From: CAVSUB01 sp963816725
GTDB taxonomy: Bacteria > Acidobacteriota > Vicinamibacteria > Vicinamibacterales > 2-12-FULL-66-21
Length of the DNA: 64,000 bases
Assembly (NCBI GenBank): GCA_963816725.1
Contig: CAWFMC010000013.1
Location: 124,001-188,000 of the forward strand
Direction: 5' to 3'
The position numbers were made by a program, and so were the translations under genes. The notes beneath the pieces are model-generated. The model saw nothing but the letters and a program-made list of their open reading frames with translations, was not told where the DNA came from and searched no databases. This document shows positions 26,963 to 37,623 of the stretch, piece by piece. The number at the start of each line of letters is the position of its first letter. Positions within the stretch are counted from its first letter, which is position 1.

Positions 26963-27244
26963 ATGGCTAAGAAGACCAACTCGTCCCGGACGACTTCAGG
27001 TGAGCCAGGGACCGTCGAGTCAGCGGCACGAACGGTAGTGAATCCCGACGCGCCTTCGGTTGACACGACGTCGGAGCAGAACGAGAGCTCCGACTCGGCC
27101 GACGCCCGCGAGCGGATCGCGGCGCGCGCGTACGAGCTCTACTTACAGCGCGGCGGTGCCCATGGCCGGGCGACCGACGACTGGCTCGAGGCCGAGCGCG
27201 AGCTCTCGGGCTCTTCGCGCACTCCGGGTTCGTCCGAACGCTAG
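26963..27244 (+). CDS. DUF2934 protein
   Basis: The 93-residue protein has a Ser/Thr-rich disordered N-terminus (about 50 residues) and a C-terminal DUF2934 motif: RERIAARAYELYLQRGGAHG, then DDWLEAERELSG, with the hallmark I-x-x-R-A-Y-x-(L/I)-(Y/W)-...-G-x-x-x-G-x-x-x-x-D-W-x-x-A-E. The family is short, widespread in Acidobacteriota and Proteobacteria, and has no assigned function. It is divergent from the metalloprotease with 154 bases between the starts. Confidence 0.85.
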   Translation: MAKKTNSSRTTSGEPGTVESAARTVVNPDAPSVDTTSEQNESSDSADARERIAARAYELYLQRGGAHGRATDDWLEAERELSGSSRTPGSSER

Positions 27245-27391
27245 TAAGTGGTCGGGCGGATATCGCAACGCGACCCCACGCTGCGTGCGTCGGATGGCGA
27301 CAGCAGCGGCACGGTCACCGTTCGCGTCCGCGACGGACGACGAGTGCACGTGAGGACGCGCTTGTGTGAGGCGAGCCGATCCACCCGACGG

Positions 27392-27748
27392 TCAGAACAT
27401 CCGCCCGCCCAGCGGTACTTCACGATCAGGCGAGAGCAGGATCACCGCGCCGGAGTCGTCCGGCACCCCCAAGGTGAGCACCTCTGACATGAACGGCCCG
27501 ATCTGTCTCGGCGGAAAGTTCACCACGGCGACGACCAGCCGGCCTTCGAGCTCCTCCCGGCGATAGCGTGGTGTGAGCTGGGCTGAGGAGCGGCGGGTAC
27601 CAAGGTCCGGGCCGAAATCGATGGTCAGCCTGTAAGCCGGCTTGCGCGCTTCGGGGAAGGGCTCGGCACGTACGATCCGCCCGACACGGATGTCCACGCG
27701 GTCGAAGTCAGGGAAGGTGATCGTCGGGGGTGGCGGCGTTGCGCTCAT
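27392..27748 (-). CDS. csaA: CsaA-like tRNA-binding-fold protein
   Basis: The 118-residue protein is the OB-fold (EMAP-II/Trbp111) domain on its own. It begins ITFPDFDRVDIRVGRIVRAE, then KPAYRLTIDFGPDLGTRRSS, AQLTPRYRREELEGRLVVAV and VNFPPRQIGPFMSEVLTLG, and ends GAVILLSPDREVPLGGR. The phrases D-I-R-V-G-x-(I/V) and N-x-x-P-R-x-I-G-x-x-x-S-E-(V/C)-L are diagnostic. Length matches CsaA (about 110). CsaA dimers bind tRNA and were proposed as secretion chaperones in Bacillus. ATG at 27748 is preferred over upstream Arg/Ala-rich extensions. It is divergent from the DUF72 gene. Confidence 0.85.
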   Translation of the reverse strand: MSATPPPPTITFPDFDRVDIRVGRIVRAEPFPEARKPAYRLTIDFGPDLGTRRSSAQLTPRYRREELEGRLVVAVVNFPPRQIGPFMSEVLTLGVPDDSGAVILLSPDREVPLGGRMF

Positions 27749-27819
27749 GCGGCATGATGCCCGAGCCGCGGCGGCCGGGCAACCCGCTCGCGGCATCCGC
27801 CTTGCCTCGGGCGGAGGCG

Positions 27820-28554
27820 ATGACGTTGGGGCAGCTCCGGGTCGGCTGTTCGGGCTGGCAATACCGCCACTGGCGCGAGAACTTGTACGTCGGCCTGCCG
27901 CTCAAGCGGTGGTTCGCACACTACTCCTCCGTCTTCGACACGGTCGAAATCAACAACAGCTTCTACCGCCTGCCGGACGCCAGCACCTTCGCGCGCTGGC
28001 GCGATCTGGCCCCGCCCGGGTTCCTGTATGCCGTAAAGGCGAGCCGCTTCCTGACCCACATGAAGAAGCTGAAGGACCCTGAAGATCCGCTCGCGCGGTT
28101 CTTCGATCGCGCCCGAGAACTGAAGCAGCACCTCGGCCCGGTCCTCTACCAGCTGCCGCCCGGTTGGAGGAAAGACACCGCGCGCCTGCAGCACTTTCTC
28201 CGCACCCTGCCGGCCGGGGTGCGGCACACCATCGAGTTCCGCGATCCCTCGTGGTATGCCGACGACGTGCTGGCGCTGTTGCGGGCGCATGACGTTGCGC
28301 TGTGCTTGCACGACATGCGCGGCTCGGCGACGGAGCGGGTCGCCGTGGCGTCGTTCGTGTATGTTCGATTCCACGGTCCCACCGGCAGCTATTCCGGGGG
28401 CTACTCGGCAGCTCGCCTGGAGCCCTGGGCGGCGTGGCTGACCGAACGGCGGCGACAGGGGACCGACGTATACGCGTACTTCAACAACGACGTGGGCGGC
28501 CACGCGCCGGTGGATGCGCTGGCGCTGCGACGCCTGATGGAGATCTCGATATGA
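27820..28554 (+). CDS. DUF72 (YecE-like) protein
   Basis: The 244-residue product begins MTLGQLRVGCSGWQYRHWRE and contains FDTVEINNSFYRLPDASTFA, APPGFLYAVKASRFLTHMKK, LGPVLYQLPPGWRKD, TIEFRDPSW and DVYAYFNNDVGGHA, all hallmarks of the DUF72 TIM-barrel-like family (PF01904). The conserved acidic and aromatic residues line a presumed active site, but no reaction is known. GGAGG precedes the ATG closely (two bases), so an upstream ATG at 27754 remains possible. Its TGA overlaps the ATG of the following SDR (ATGA), which indicates translational coupling. Confidence 0.85.
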   Translation: MTLGQLRVGCSGWQYRHWRENLYVGLPLKRWFAHYSSVFDTVEINNSFYRLPDASTFARWRDLAPPGFLYAVKASRFLTHMKKLKDPEDPLARFFDRARELKQHLGPVLYQLPPGWRKDTARLQHFLRTLPAGVRHTIEFRDPSWYADDVLALLRAHDVALCLHDMRGSATERVAVASFVYVRFHGPTGSYSGGYSAARLEPWAAWLTERRRQGTDVYAYFNNDVGGHAPVDALALRRLMEISI

Positions 28555-29573
28555 AGCAGCAGTCGTTCGTTGTCGGCATGGTGGCCGGCGCCGCCGCGGT
28601 TCTTGGCGGTTACCAGGTTTTGCGCAGCCGCAACCGCATCGACCTGGCCGGCCGCACCGTCGTGCTCAGCGGCGGATCGCGGGGGCTCGGCCTGGTGCTC
28701 GCGCGGCAGTTCGCAGCGCAGGGCGCCCGAGTGTGCCTGCTGGCGCGCGACGAGGACGAGCTCGGCCGCGCGGCGTCTCAGGTCGCGGAGAGCGGCGACA
28801 CGTCGGTTGAAACATACACCTGCGACATCCGGTCGAAGGGGGACGTCGATCGGGCGATCGCCGAGATCCTCGAGCGTCACTCGGGCATCGATGTCCTGGT
28901 GAACAACGCCGGCGTGATCCAGGTCGGTCCGCTCGAACACATGCAGACGGAGGACTTCGAGAACGCGATGGCGACCCACTTCTGGGGTCCCCTGTATTTG
29001 ATGCAGGCGTGCCTGCCGGCGATGAAACGCCGCGCCTTCGGGCGGATCGTCAACGTCTCTTCGATTGGCGGACGGATCGCGGTCCCGCACCTCGCGCCCT
29101 ACTCGGCCAGCAAGTTCGCGCTGGTCGGCCTGTCGGACGCTGTCCGTGCCGAAGTGGCGGCACATGGGATCCGGGTCACCACCGTCTCGCCAGGGCTGAT
29201 GCGGACCGGATCGCCGATCAATGCCTCGTTCAAGGGGCAGCACGATCAGGAGTTCGCCTGGTTCGCGATCGCCGACTCGATACCGGGGATGTCGATCGGC
29301 GCCGAGCGCGCCGCGGGTCAGATTCTCGAGGCATGCCGGTACGGCGACCCGGAGCTGACGATCAGTCTGCCCGCCAAGCTTGCGGTGATGGCGGCAGCTG
29401 TCGCCCCGACAGTGTTCGCCGGGCTCATGGCCGCGGCCGTCCGCTTCCTGCCCGGACCGGCCGGGCCGAGCGGCGATCAGATGGAACGAGGGCGGGACAC
29501 GCGTTCGCCCTGGGCGCCGTCGCTCGTCACGACGCTGAGCGATCGCGCGGCGGTGGAGAATAATGAGCTCTGA
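28551..29573 (+). CDS. Short-chain dehydrogenase/reductase with N-terminal membrane segment
   Basis: The 340-residue protein starts with an amphipathic/hydrophobic stretch (FVVGMVAGAAAVLGGY) and then a classical SDR: TVVLSGGSRGLGLVLARQ (the Rossmann TGxxxGxG variant), CDIRSKGDVDRAI, VLVNNAGVIQVGP, INVSSIGG-type VNVSSIGGRIAVPHL, catalytic YSASK, and PGLMRTGSP. About 60 residues beyond the usual 250 form a hydrophobic C-terminal tail (LAVMAAAVAPTVFAGLMAAA), suggesting membrane association. It is coupled to the DUF72 gene by a four-base overlap. Substrate unknown. Confidence 0.9.
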   Translation: MKQQSFVVGMVAGAAAVLGGYQVLRSRNRIDLAGRTVVLSGGSRGLGLVLARQFAAQGARVCLLARDEDELGRAASQVAESGDTSVETYTCDIRSKGDVDRAIAEILERHSGIDVLVNNAGVIQVGPLEHMQTEDFENAMATHFWGPLYLMQACLPAMKRRAFGRIVNVSSIGGRIAVPHLAPYSASKFALVGLSDAVRAEVAAHGIRVTTVSPGLMRTGSPINASFKGQHDQEFAWFAIADSIPGMSIGAERAAGQILEACRYGDPELTISLPAKLAVMAAAVAPTVFAGLMAAAVRFLPGPAGPSGDQMERGRDTRSPWAPSLVTTLSDRAAVENNEL

Positions 29574-29586
29574 CGCTCTTAGACGC

Positions 29587-29663
29587 CAGCTTCCCGCTTC
29601 CAGCTTCCCGCTTCGTGTTCAGGGCATCTCGCACGGTTCGGCCTGGAAGCGGGAAGCTGGAAG

Positions 29664-29666
<3 letters not shown>
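29587..29666. repeat. Heptamer array C, inverted (CCAGCTT/CCCGCTT)
   Basis: Left arm 29587-29614 alternates CCAGCTT and CCCGCTT. Right arm 29643-29666 carries GGAAGCG, GGAAGCT, GGAAGCT. It fills the space between convergent genes (SDR and alcohol dehydrogenase). Confidence 0.9.
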
Positions 29667-30832
<1,166 letters not shown>

Positions 30833-30836
<4 letters not shown>

Positions 30837-31585
30837 GCTCGACCCCGTGGCTGGCCCTCGGTCGTCGCGACCTCGCCGGCCTCCAGCAGTTGTTTGAACC
30901 GGCGCAGATCCTCGCGCACCTCGGTGGCCGCATCCTGACCAGTCATGCGCGCGGCAAGGGTGCCCAGCTTGCCGCCGGGCGGGCTGTATTGCATCCGCAC
31001 GCGGAGGCGGGTGCCCCGGCCCGCGCCCGCCTCATCGAAGTGGACCGACCCGGCGCTGACGACGGCCGAGCCGTCGAGCGAGCGCCAGGCGATCAGCACG
31101 TTGGGGACTTCGTTGATGATCTCCGCCGACCAGGTGACGGTCTTGCCGCCCAGGCTACGGGCCTTCCAGCGGGAGACCGTGTCCGAGGTCTGCTCGACCG
31201 ACTCGAGATGCTTCATGAACTTCGGCAGGTTGTCGAGCTTCCGCCAATATGCGTACAACTCTGCCGCCGGGCGATTCACCGTGACCGACTCGTCGACCAG
31301 CGTGCCGCCCCTGCCGCGCAGGACGCGGCGCGTGTCGCCGCCGTTCGCGGCGGTGTTGAGCCCGAGCGCCTCGTAGGTGTGGCTATGGCCACTGGCGCCG
31401 CGGCCGATCAGCATGCCGCCCATCGCGGCAACCGCGAGTCCGGACGCGCTGCGCCGGCGCAAGCCGTACACGACCAGTCCGGCGCCTGCGGCGACCGAGG
31501 CCCACCGCTCGGGTTCGCTCACGTTGCGGGAGCTCCGCGCCCGCGCTTCCTGGACGTCGCCGGGAAACTGCAGTTCCATATCCAT
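30833..31585 (-). CDS. SRPBCC (polyketide-cyclase/START-like) protein with membrane segment
   Basis: The 250-residue protein has an N-terminal region with a hydrophobic hairpin (WASVAAGAGLVVYGL, LAVAAMGGMLIGRG) preceding an SRPBCC domain (about 95-235): LVDESVTVNRPAAELYAYWR, LDNLPKFMKHLESVEQ, RWKARSLGGKTVTWSAEIIN and VPNVLIAWRSLDGS. This fusion is known from YgaP/DUF2892-plus-cyclase proteins in soil bacteria and is often found next to Zn-alcohol dehydrogenases, as here. Ligand unknown. It lies between the small membrane gene (15 bases upstream) and the dehydrogenase (four-base overlap), in one operon. Confidence 0.85.
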
Positions 31586-31600
31586 GCGTCGACCCGCCTC

Positions 31601-31978
31601 TTACCGGTTGATGGTGGCGCCGGAGTCGGCCGTCCACGACGGCGCGTCGCTGGCCGGGAACGATTCCGCCGAGCTTTCGTGGACGACGTCCTTGGCGCGC
31701 CAGCCGCCGTCGGCGAGCCGCTCGTCGATCCAGTGGCGGGCGACGTGCAGATCGCGCCGGCCCATCGCCGCGCGTACCGCGAGTGTCGAACCGAGCACCG
31801 CCAGCAATCCGCCGCCGAAGCCGCCGCGGCGTGCGCCGAGCACCGCCAGCGCGGAGCCCCAGGCCGCGGCCATCCAGCGCTCCTGGTCGTAATCCGAGAG
31901 CGTGCCCGCGAGCCCGCGTGAGTCCCACACGGACTTGTCGCCGCGCTGCACGGTCAGGTTCATCGATCCATCCGACAT
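31601..31978 (-). CDS. Small membrane protein, first gene of SRPBCC-ADH operon
   Basis: ATG at 31978 has AAAGGAAG upstream. The 125-residue protein has a polar start (MSDGSMNLTVQRGDKSVWD), a central hydrophobic part (about 35-68: MAAAWGSALAVLGARRGGFG, GLLAVLGSTLAVRAAMG) that could form one or two helices, and an acidic tail ending ESFPASDAPSWTADSGATI. The tail motif E-S-F-P-A-S-D-A-P-S-W-T is shared by many short proteins found beside SRPBCC genes. No enzymatic domain is seen. Confidence 0.75.
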   Translation of the reverse strand: MSDGSMNLTVQRGDKSVWDSRGLAGTLSDYDQERWMAAAWGSALAVLGARRGGFGGGLLAVLGSTLAVRAAMGRRDLHVARHWIDERLADGGWRAKDVVHESSAESFPASDAPSWTADSGATINR

Positions 31979-32070
31979 ATCGCTTCCTTTCGCATCGTCT
32001 CCGCGAGTGCCTGGCGTTGTACCGGGCGCCACGCGAACGTTGCGGGCGGTGCACAGAGCGTGCCTGGCCG

Positions 32071-32103
32071 GCAGCTACCAGCTACCAGCTACCAGCTCTC
32101 AGC
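32071..32103. repeat. Heptamer array D (CAGCTAC)
   Basis: Five tandem units: three CAGCTAC, then CAGCTCT and CAGCTGA. It is in the spacer between the photolyase stop and the start of the small membrane-protein operon (both minus). A partial inverted counterpart occurs at 32290-32315. Confidence 0.85.
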
Positions 32104-32319
32104 TGAGTCGGGTCAGGCGCGTGGGCTCCGATTTCGGTCCCCTCCCGCTAAGTTGCCCCACCTGCATGTGAAGCTCGTGGTCGGAACCCGGATTGAGGGG
32201 CGAACAGTTAGCGTCCGCCCAGCCGCAGGCGGGCTCGCGTTGGGTCCATGCAGGTAGGAACCGTCGCGTTGCCAGGAACACGACTGGGGAAGCAGAAAGC
32301 GGAAGCCGAGAGCTGAATG

Positions 32320-33813
32320 CTACGTGCGCTCCCCGGGCCCTGTAGGCGCGGCGTTACCGTACTTGGCCAGATATGCCGTCATGTGGAGCTTGCGGCGCGC
32401 GCTGGCGGACGTCATGTAACGCACGGTGCCGAAGATCGGCCGCTCGGGCCAGGGGCGATCGTAGCGTCCGAGGACCCACATGTAGCCGGCGTATGAATTC
32501 GGATCCCGGCCGTCGAGGGAATAACGGTTCATCAGGGTTTCCATGCGCTCGAGCGCGGCGCTCGCCGACGGACTCCACTCGTAGATCTTCTTGCCCCACA
32601 GCATGCGCAGGTAGCCGTGGAACCAGCCCTCGTCGACGAGCTGCCGCTGCGCCGCGTTCCACACCTCGTCTGCGGTATCGGCGGACTCCAGCTGCGATAA
32701 CGTGTAACGATGCGGGCGGGGATCCCCGCGGTGCTGCTCGAGCGTCCGCTTTGCCCAGTCCGGCAGCGTTTCCCAGCGTTCGTAGTGCGGCAGGTACTCG
32801 CAGGTGTTGAACGCGAGCTCGCGCCAGACGAGCAATTGATCGAGATACGCCTCCACTGACGGCGGGACGCCCCACCAGCCTTCGCGCTTGCCGCCGGCGC
32901 GTCCGCCGAGCCGTCTACTCGTCCAGCCCTCGTGGGTGACGAGCGCGGAGAAGATCTCATGCGCCGAGATGTGGCCGAAGTGGAGATACGGCGACATCCG
33001 GCTCGTCGCGTCACGGTCCGGATGATTGTGATCCTCTGCGTAGCGCTCCACCTGCTGCGACACGAACGCCGTCAACCGCCGCCGCGCGGCACGCGGTCCC
33101 CCGGCCATTTTCACAGGCGCGATGTCGTGATTGATTGGAAAGACGGCCAGCCGGGTGCGATCGCCCGCGAGGATCGCGTCGGCAGCCGGAGGCCAGCGCT
33201 TCGCGATCGCGGCAGGCAACTGCGAGAGGCGGGGCAGCCGCCGAAGCGGTGTCAACGGACGCTCGTCGGGAAACTCGCCGAGATGAGCACGCAGCGTGCG
33301 CTGCATGAATGCGCGGTAGGAACGCGCGACCGGAAAGACCTTGCCGTGCGAGGAGAGCGGGATGATGCCGTTCGAGTCGACCGCCTCGGCCAGCACCTCC
33401 GACTGCCTGGCAGCGGCCTGCAGCATGCGCGGGACGAATCCGGCCGGGTACCAGTCCGTCACGATCGCGCAGGCGTGCCGCGACAACGCCGCGATCAATC
33501 CGCGTGCATCGCCGCGCGCCGGCTCGACGTAGGGGTAGTAGAACGCCGGGCCACGGGCCAGCGCCGCACGCGTATCGGCCATGCCCTGAAGGATGAAGTG
33601 ATGAAGGCGATCGCTGGCTTCCGGATAATCGCAGCGCAGCGCCTCCAGGATGACGAGCGGCTTCCGGAGCTCGACGCAGTGTTCCACCGCCCGCTGCAGT
33701 CCGAAGTTGTACGTCGTCCGCCGCGCCGTGGTCATCCAGTAGAGGACGAAGTCGCCGGTCGGTCTGAGCGGACGATCGTTCAGCAGACGCAGGCGAGCGG
33801 TCGGGACGGGCAT
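32320..33813 (-). CDS. Class II CPD deoxyribodipyrimidine photolyase
   Basis: The 497-residue product has the photolyase N-terminal Rossmann domain (GDFVLYWMTTARRTTYNFGL ... IVTDWYPAGFVP) and a FAD-binding helical domain with class II signatures: SRMSPYLHFGHISAHEI, YLDQLLVWRELAFNTCEYLP, DEGWFHGYLRMLWGKKIYEW, RYSLDGRDPNSYAGYMWVLG and RPIFGTVRYM. The enzyme uses blue light and FADH- to split cyclobutane pyrimidine dimers in DNA. ATG at 33813 (MPVPTARLRLL) gives normal length; the frame extends further upstream into heptamer array E and that part is unlikely to be translated. Confidence 0.92.
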   Translation of the reverse strand: MPVPTARLRLLNDRPLRPTGDFVLYWMTTARRTTYNFGLQRAVEHCVELRKPLVILEALRCDYPEASDRLHHFILQGMADTRAALARGPAFYYPYVEPARGDARGLIAALSRHACAIVTDWYPAGFVPRMLQAAARQSEVLAEAVDSNGIIPLSSHGKVFPVARSYRAFMQRTLRAHLGEFPDERPLTPLRRLPRLSQLPAAIAKRWPPAADAILAGDRTRLAVFPINHDIAPVKMAGGPRAARRRLTAFVSQQVERYAEDHNHPDRDATSRMSPYLHFGHISAHEIFSALVTHEGWTSRRLGGRAGGKREGWWGVPPSVEAYLDQLLVWRELAFNTCEYLPHYERWETLPDWAKRTLEQHRGDPRPHRYTLSQLESADTADEVWNAAQRQLVDEGWFHGYLRMLWGKKIYEWSPSASAALERMETLMNRYSLDGRDPNSYAGYMWVLGRYDRPWPERPIFGTVRYMTSASARRKLHMTAYLAKYGNAAPTGPGERT

Positions 33814-33848
33814 GGGGCAGCGTACCGCAAGCTGCGCTTGCGGCTGAT

Positions 33849-33985
33849 CGCTTCCCGCTTCCCGCTTCCGGCTTCCCGCCGCTATCCGCCTGCACCCTGT
33901 TCCGAACGTCCAACGCCCAACGCCCAACGCCCACGCCCAGCGCCGACCGCCGAGTCCCCAGTCCCGAGTCCCTGGTCCCGGGCAG
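33849..33985. repeat. Heptamer array E, three successive heptamer families
   Basis: Three blocks follow each other: CTTCCCG (about four units, 33849-33880), CCAACGC (about four units, 33910-33935) and (G/C)AGTCCC (about four units, 33950-33985). All have a 7-bp step. They occupy the spacer between the divergent photolyase and ArsR-methyltransferase genes. Confidence 0.9.
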
Positions 33986-34019
33986 GGAGCGAGCCCGCTT
34001 GACTCGAGCGGGCGAGCGA

Positions 34020-34044
34020 TATAACCTTTAATCCGGATTTACGG
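34020..34044 (+). promoter_or_regulatory. Promoter -10 and ArsR-type operator of the SahR-like gene
   Basis: TATAAC at 34020-34025 is a good -10 element. The perfect 10-bp palindrome AATCCGGATT covers 34030-34039, where transcription should start, and a further CGGAT half-site overlaps the ATG (34045). A repressor bound here would block transcription of its own gene. The leader would be only about 10-15 bases, so the mRNA is nearly leaderless. Confidence 0.5.
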
Positions 34045-35007
34045 ATGGAAGCCGCAATCTTCGACGACCTGACCGCCCTTGCCGATGCGACCCGCAGCCG
34101 GATGCTGCTGGTGCTCGAGCGTCAGGAGCTGACCGTCGGTGAGTTGTGCGCGGTGCTGCAGCTGCCCCAGTCCACGGTGAGCCGCCATCTCAAGACGCTG
34201 GCGGACGCGGGATGGGTTACCTCGCGCCGCGACGGCACCAGCCGCTACTACACGCTCGCGCTCGACGAGCGCGGACACGCCACCCGTCGGTTGTGGCTGT
34301 TGCTGCGGGAGCAGGTGAGCCTCACTACTGGCGCGGATCAGGATGCCCGGCGGCTCAAGGGCGTGCTGGCGCGGCGGCAGACGGCGTCGCAGGAGTTTTT
34401 TGCGTCCGCGGCGGGTCAGTGGGACCGGCTCCGCGCCGAGATGTTCGGCGCCGCCTCGTACTTCCACGCGTTGCCCGGTCTGCTGGACGAGGGCTGGACG
34501 GTGGGCGACCTGGGCTGCGGGACGGGTCCGGTGGCCGCGGCGCTCGCGCCCTTCGTGACGAAGGTGATCGCCGTCGATCGCTCGCAGGACATGCTCCAAG
34601 CGGCCCGCCGCCGCCTCCGCGACTTCGAGAACGTCGAGGTCAGGCGCGGCGAGCTCGAAGCGCTGCCGCTCGAGGACGCGTCGCTCGATGCGGCGACCTT
34701 GTTGCTGGTGCTCCATCATGTGCCCGATCCGGGCGCGGCGCTGCGCGAAGCGGCGCGTGTGCTGCGGCCCGGCGGCCGTCTCCTGATCTGCGACATGCTG
34801 CCGCACGATCGCGAGGACTACCGCCAGCAGATGGGACATGTCTGGCTTGGCTTCGGTTCGGATCAGCTGCGCAAGCTGCTCGGCGGGGCAGGCTTCGACA
34901 AAGTGCGGATCGCGAACCTGCCCGCCGACCCGGCGGCGAAAGGGCCGGCGTTGTTCGTGGCGAGTGCGTCTCGTACTGCCTCGCACGCGTCGACGTCGCC
35001 GTCCTGA
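34045..35007 (+). CDS. ArsR-family regulator fused to SAM methyltransferase domain (SahR-like)
   Basis: The 320-residue protein has an ArsR winged helix (residues about 1-95): LADATRSRMLLVLERQELTV, ELCAVLQLPQSTVSRHLKTL and the wing SRRDGTSRYYTL. A class I methyltransferase domain follows (about 125-310): WTVGDLGCGTGPVAAALAPF (motif I), VIAVDRSQDMLQAA, LPLEDASLDAATLLLVLHHV and VLRPGGRLLICDML. This architecture is that of SahR, a regulator in which the methyltransferase-like domain is thought to sense S-adenosylhomocysteine and control ahcY and methionine genes. The next gene, 93 bases downstream on the same strand, is ahcY. Methyltransferase activity is possible but need not exist. The operator-like palindrome upstream suggests autorepression. 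Confidence 0.85.
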   Translation: MEAAIFDDLTALADATRSRMLLVLERQELTVGELCAVLQLPQSTVSRHLKTLADAGWVTSRRDGTSRYYTLALDERGHATRRLWLLLREQVSLTTGADQDARRLKGVLARRQTASQEFFASAAGQWDRLRAEMFGAASYFHALPGLLDEGWTVGDLGCGTGPVAAALAPFVTKVIAVDRSQDMLQAARRRLRDFENVEVRRGELEALPLEDASLDAATLLLVLHHVPDPGAALREAARVLRPGGRLLICDMLPHDREDYRQQMGHVWLGFGSDQLRKLLGGAGFDKVRIANLPADPAAKGPALFVASASRTASHASTSPS

Positions 35008-35100
35008 GGAATCGAATCGGAACGTACTCGGCACTAGACACAGGCGGGAAGCTGGCAGCGGGAGTGGGAAAGCTTCCCATCATCGTAAGTGAGGACATGA

Positions 35101-36600
<1,500 letters not shown>

Positions 36601-36607
36601 CGCTTAC

Positions 36608-36655
36608 CGGGACTCGGGACTGGGATCCGGGATCCGGGACCCGGCACTCGGAATC
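36608..36655. repeat. Heptamer array F1 (CGGGACT/CGGGATC)
   Basis: Seven to eight consecutive 7-bp units (CCGGGAC, TCGGGAC, TGGGATC, CGGGATC, CGGGACC, CGGCACT, CGGAATC), directly after the ahcY stop. Array F2, 150 bp away, carries the reverse-complement family. Confidence 0.9.
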
Positions 36656-36673
36656 CGATCATCGAGCCAACTA

Positions 36674-36708
36674 GACAGGCGGGCCTTCGGGTCCGCCTGT
36701 TCTCTTGT
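36674..36708 (+). terminator. Rho-independent terminator of ahcY
   Basis: An 11-bp stem (ACAGGCGGGCC with GGTCCGCCTGT, one G-T wobble) closes on a TTCG tetraloop and is followed by TCTCTTGT. It lies about 75 bases after the ahcY stop, beyond array F1. Confidence 0.85.
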
Positions 36709-36806
36709 ACGGCGCTGGGCGGGGGCTGATTCGGGTGGCTGCCAGCAGGTGCTGACCTCAGACTTCGAACGCTGAACTTTACCCTGAACCTTGAGTCACC
36801 TTGATT

Positions 36807-36838
36807 CCCGGGTCCCGAGTCCCCAGTCCCGAGTCCCG
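36807..36838. repeat. Heptamer array F2 (GTCCCGA)
   Basis: Five units (TTCCCGG, GTCCCGA, GTCCCCA, GTCCCGA, GTCCCGT), the complement of array F1. The two lie inverted between the convergent ahcY and DUF2461 genes, on either side of the ahcY terminator. Confidence 0.9.
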
Positions 36839-36853
36839 TCTGCGAGCCGCGAG

Positions 36854-37534
36854 TCAGCGCGAGTCCCCGAGCGGCTCGTTCAAAAACCTGACCAGCGGGA
36901 CGATCGCTTTGAACGTGGCGAGGAGCGTCGGGTAGAAGTCGTCGCGGGTCGCGGTCTCGGCCGGCAGCTCACGTCCGGCAAGGAACTGCTTGTGGCGGAG
37001 GATGCCGGCGGCCGGATGATCCGCCGGGTAGCCTCTGGGGACGCGCGTCAGCGTGTCGCCCCCGAGCTCGCCGATGAACGTCTTGAACGCCTTGGCGCGA
37101 GTGATCCGCTGGATCTCAGGCCAGGTGTCGGCGATGTGCTCGCGGACCTTGACCAGCTGCGGCGGCTCGGGCGCATACATCCCGCCGCCAATCCACACCC
37201 ATCCTGGCGCGACCTCGAAGTACAGCCCCGCTCCCTGGTGGCGATGCAGGCCGCGCCACGGAAAGCTCGCCGCGACGTTGGTCTTGAGCGGGGTCTTGTC
37301 CGCACTGAAGCGCGTGTCGCGGTAGATGCGATACATCGACACTTTCGGCGACGCGACAATCTCCGGTGCAAACGACTTGCAGTCGATTGCCAGCTGCTCG
37401 ATCACCGCCAGCATCGGCGTCTTGACGTCCCGCTCGTAGCGCTCCTTCCGCGCTTTGAACCACTCACGATCGTTGTTGCGCTTGAGCGCCCGGAGGAACG
37501 TCAGCGTCGCGGAAGAAAAGTGGGGCGTGGACAT
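36854..37534 (-). CDS. DUF2461 (TIGR02453) protein
   Basis: The 226-residue protein is full length for the family. It begins SSATLTFLRALKRNNDREWF, has KVSMYRIYRDTRFSADKTPL and KTNVAASFPWRG, then GAGLYFEVAPGWVWIGGGMY and LVKVREHIAD, and ends with DDFYPTLLATFKAIVPLVRF. The phrases N-N-R-x-W-F and Y-R-D-x-R-F-S-x-D-K-x-P-(L/Y)-K are diagnostic. The family occurs widely in bacteria and fungi; its function is unknown. It has no signal peptide. Confidence 0.9.
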   Translation of the reverse strand: MSTPHFSSATLTFLRALKRNNDREWFKARKERYERDVKTPMLAVIEQLAIDCKSFAPEIVASPKVSMYRIYRDTRFSADKTPLKTNVAASFPWRGLHRHQGAGLYFEVAPGWVWIGGGMYAPEPPQLVKVREHIADTWPEIQRITRAKAFKTFIGELGGDTLTRVPRGYPADHPAAGILRHKQFLAGRELPAETATRDDFYPTLLATFKAIVPLVRFLNEPLGDSR

Positions 37535-37540
37535 GAAGAG

Positions 37541-37609
37541 GATCAGGGATCAGGGATCAGGGATGGGCGATCGGCGATGGGCGATCGGCGATCGGCGATC
37601 GGCGATCGC
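37541..37609. repeat. Heptamer array G (GGATCAG then GGCGATC)
   Basis: Three GGATCAG units are followed by about seven GGCGATC/GGCGATG units, all in 7-bp register. It lies between the PhoD stop and the DUF2461 start (both minus). Confidence 0.92.
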
Positions 37610-37623
37610 AGTGCCGGGCGTGC

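Noticed and set aside
32290..32320. Terminator for the photolyase gene
   Set aside because: The sequence has partial symmetry with array D but no stable stem followed by a U-tract.
35008..35100. SAM or SAH riboswitch upstream of ahcY
   Set aside because: The 93-base spacer shows no conserved riboswitch helices; only a small GGGAAAGCTTCCC palindrome is visible.
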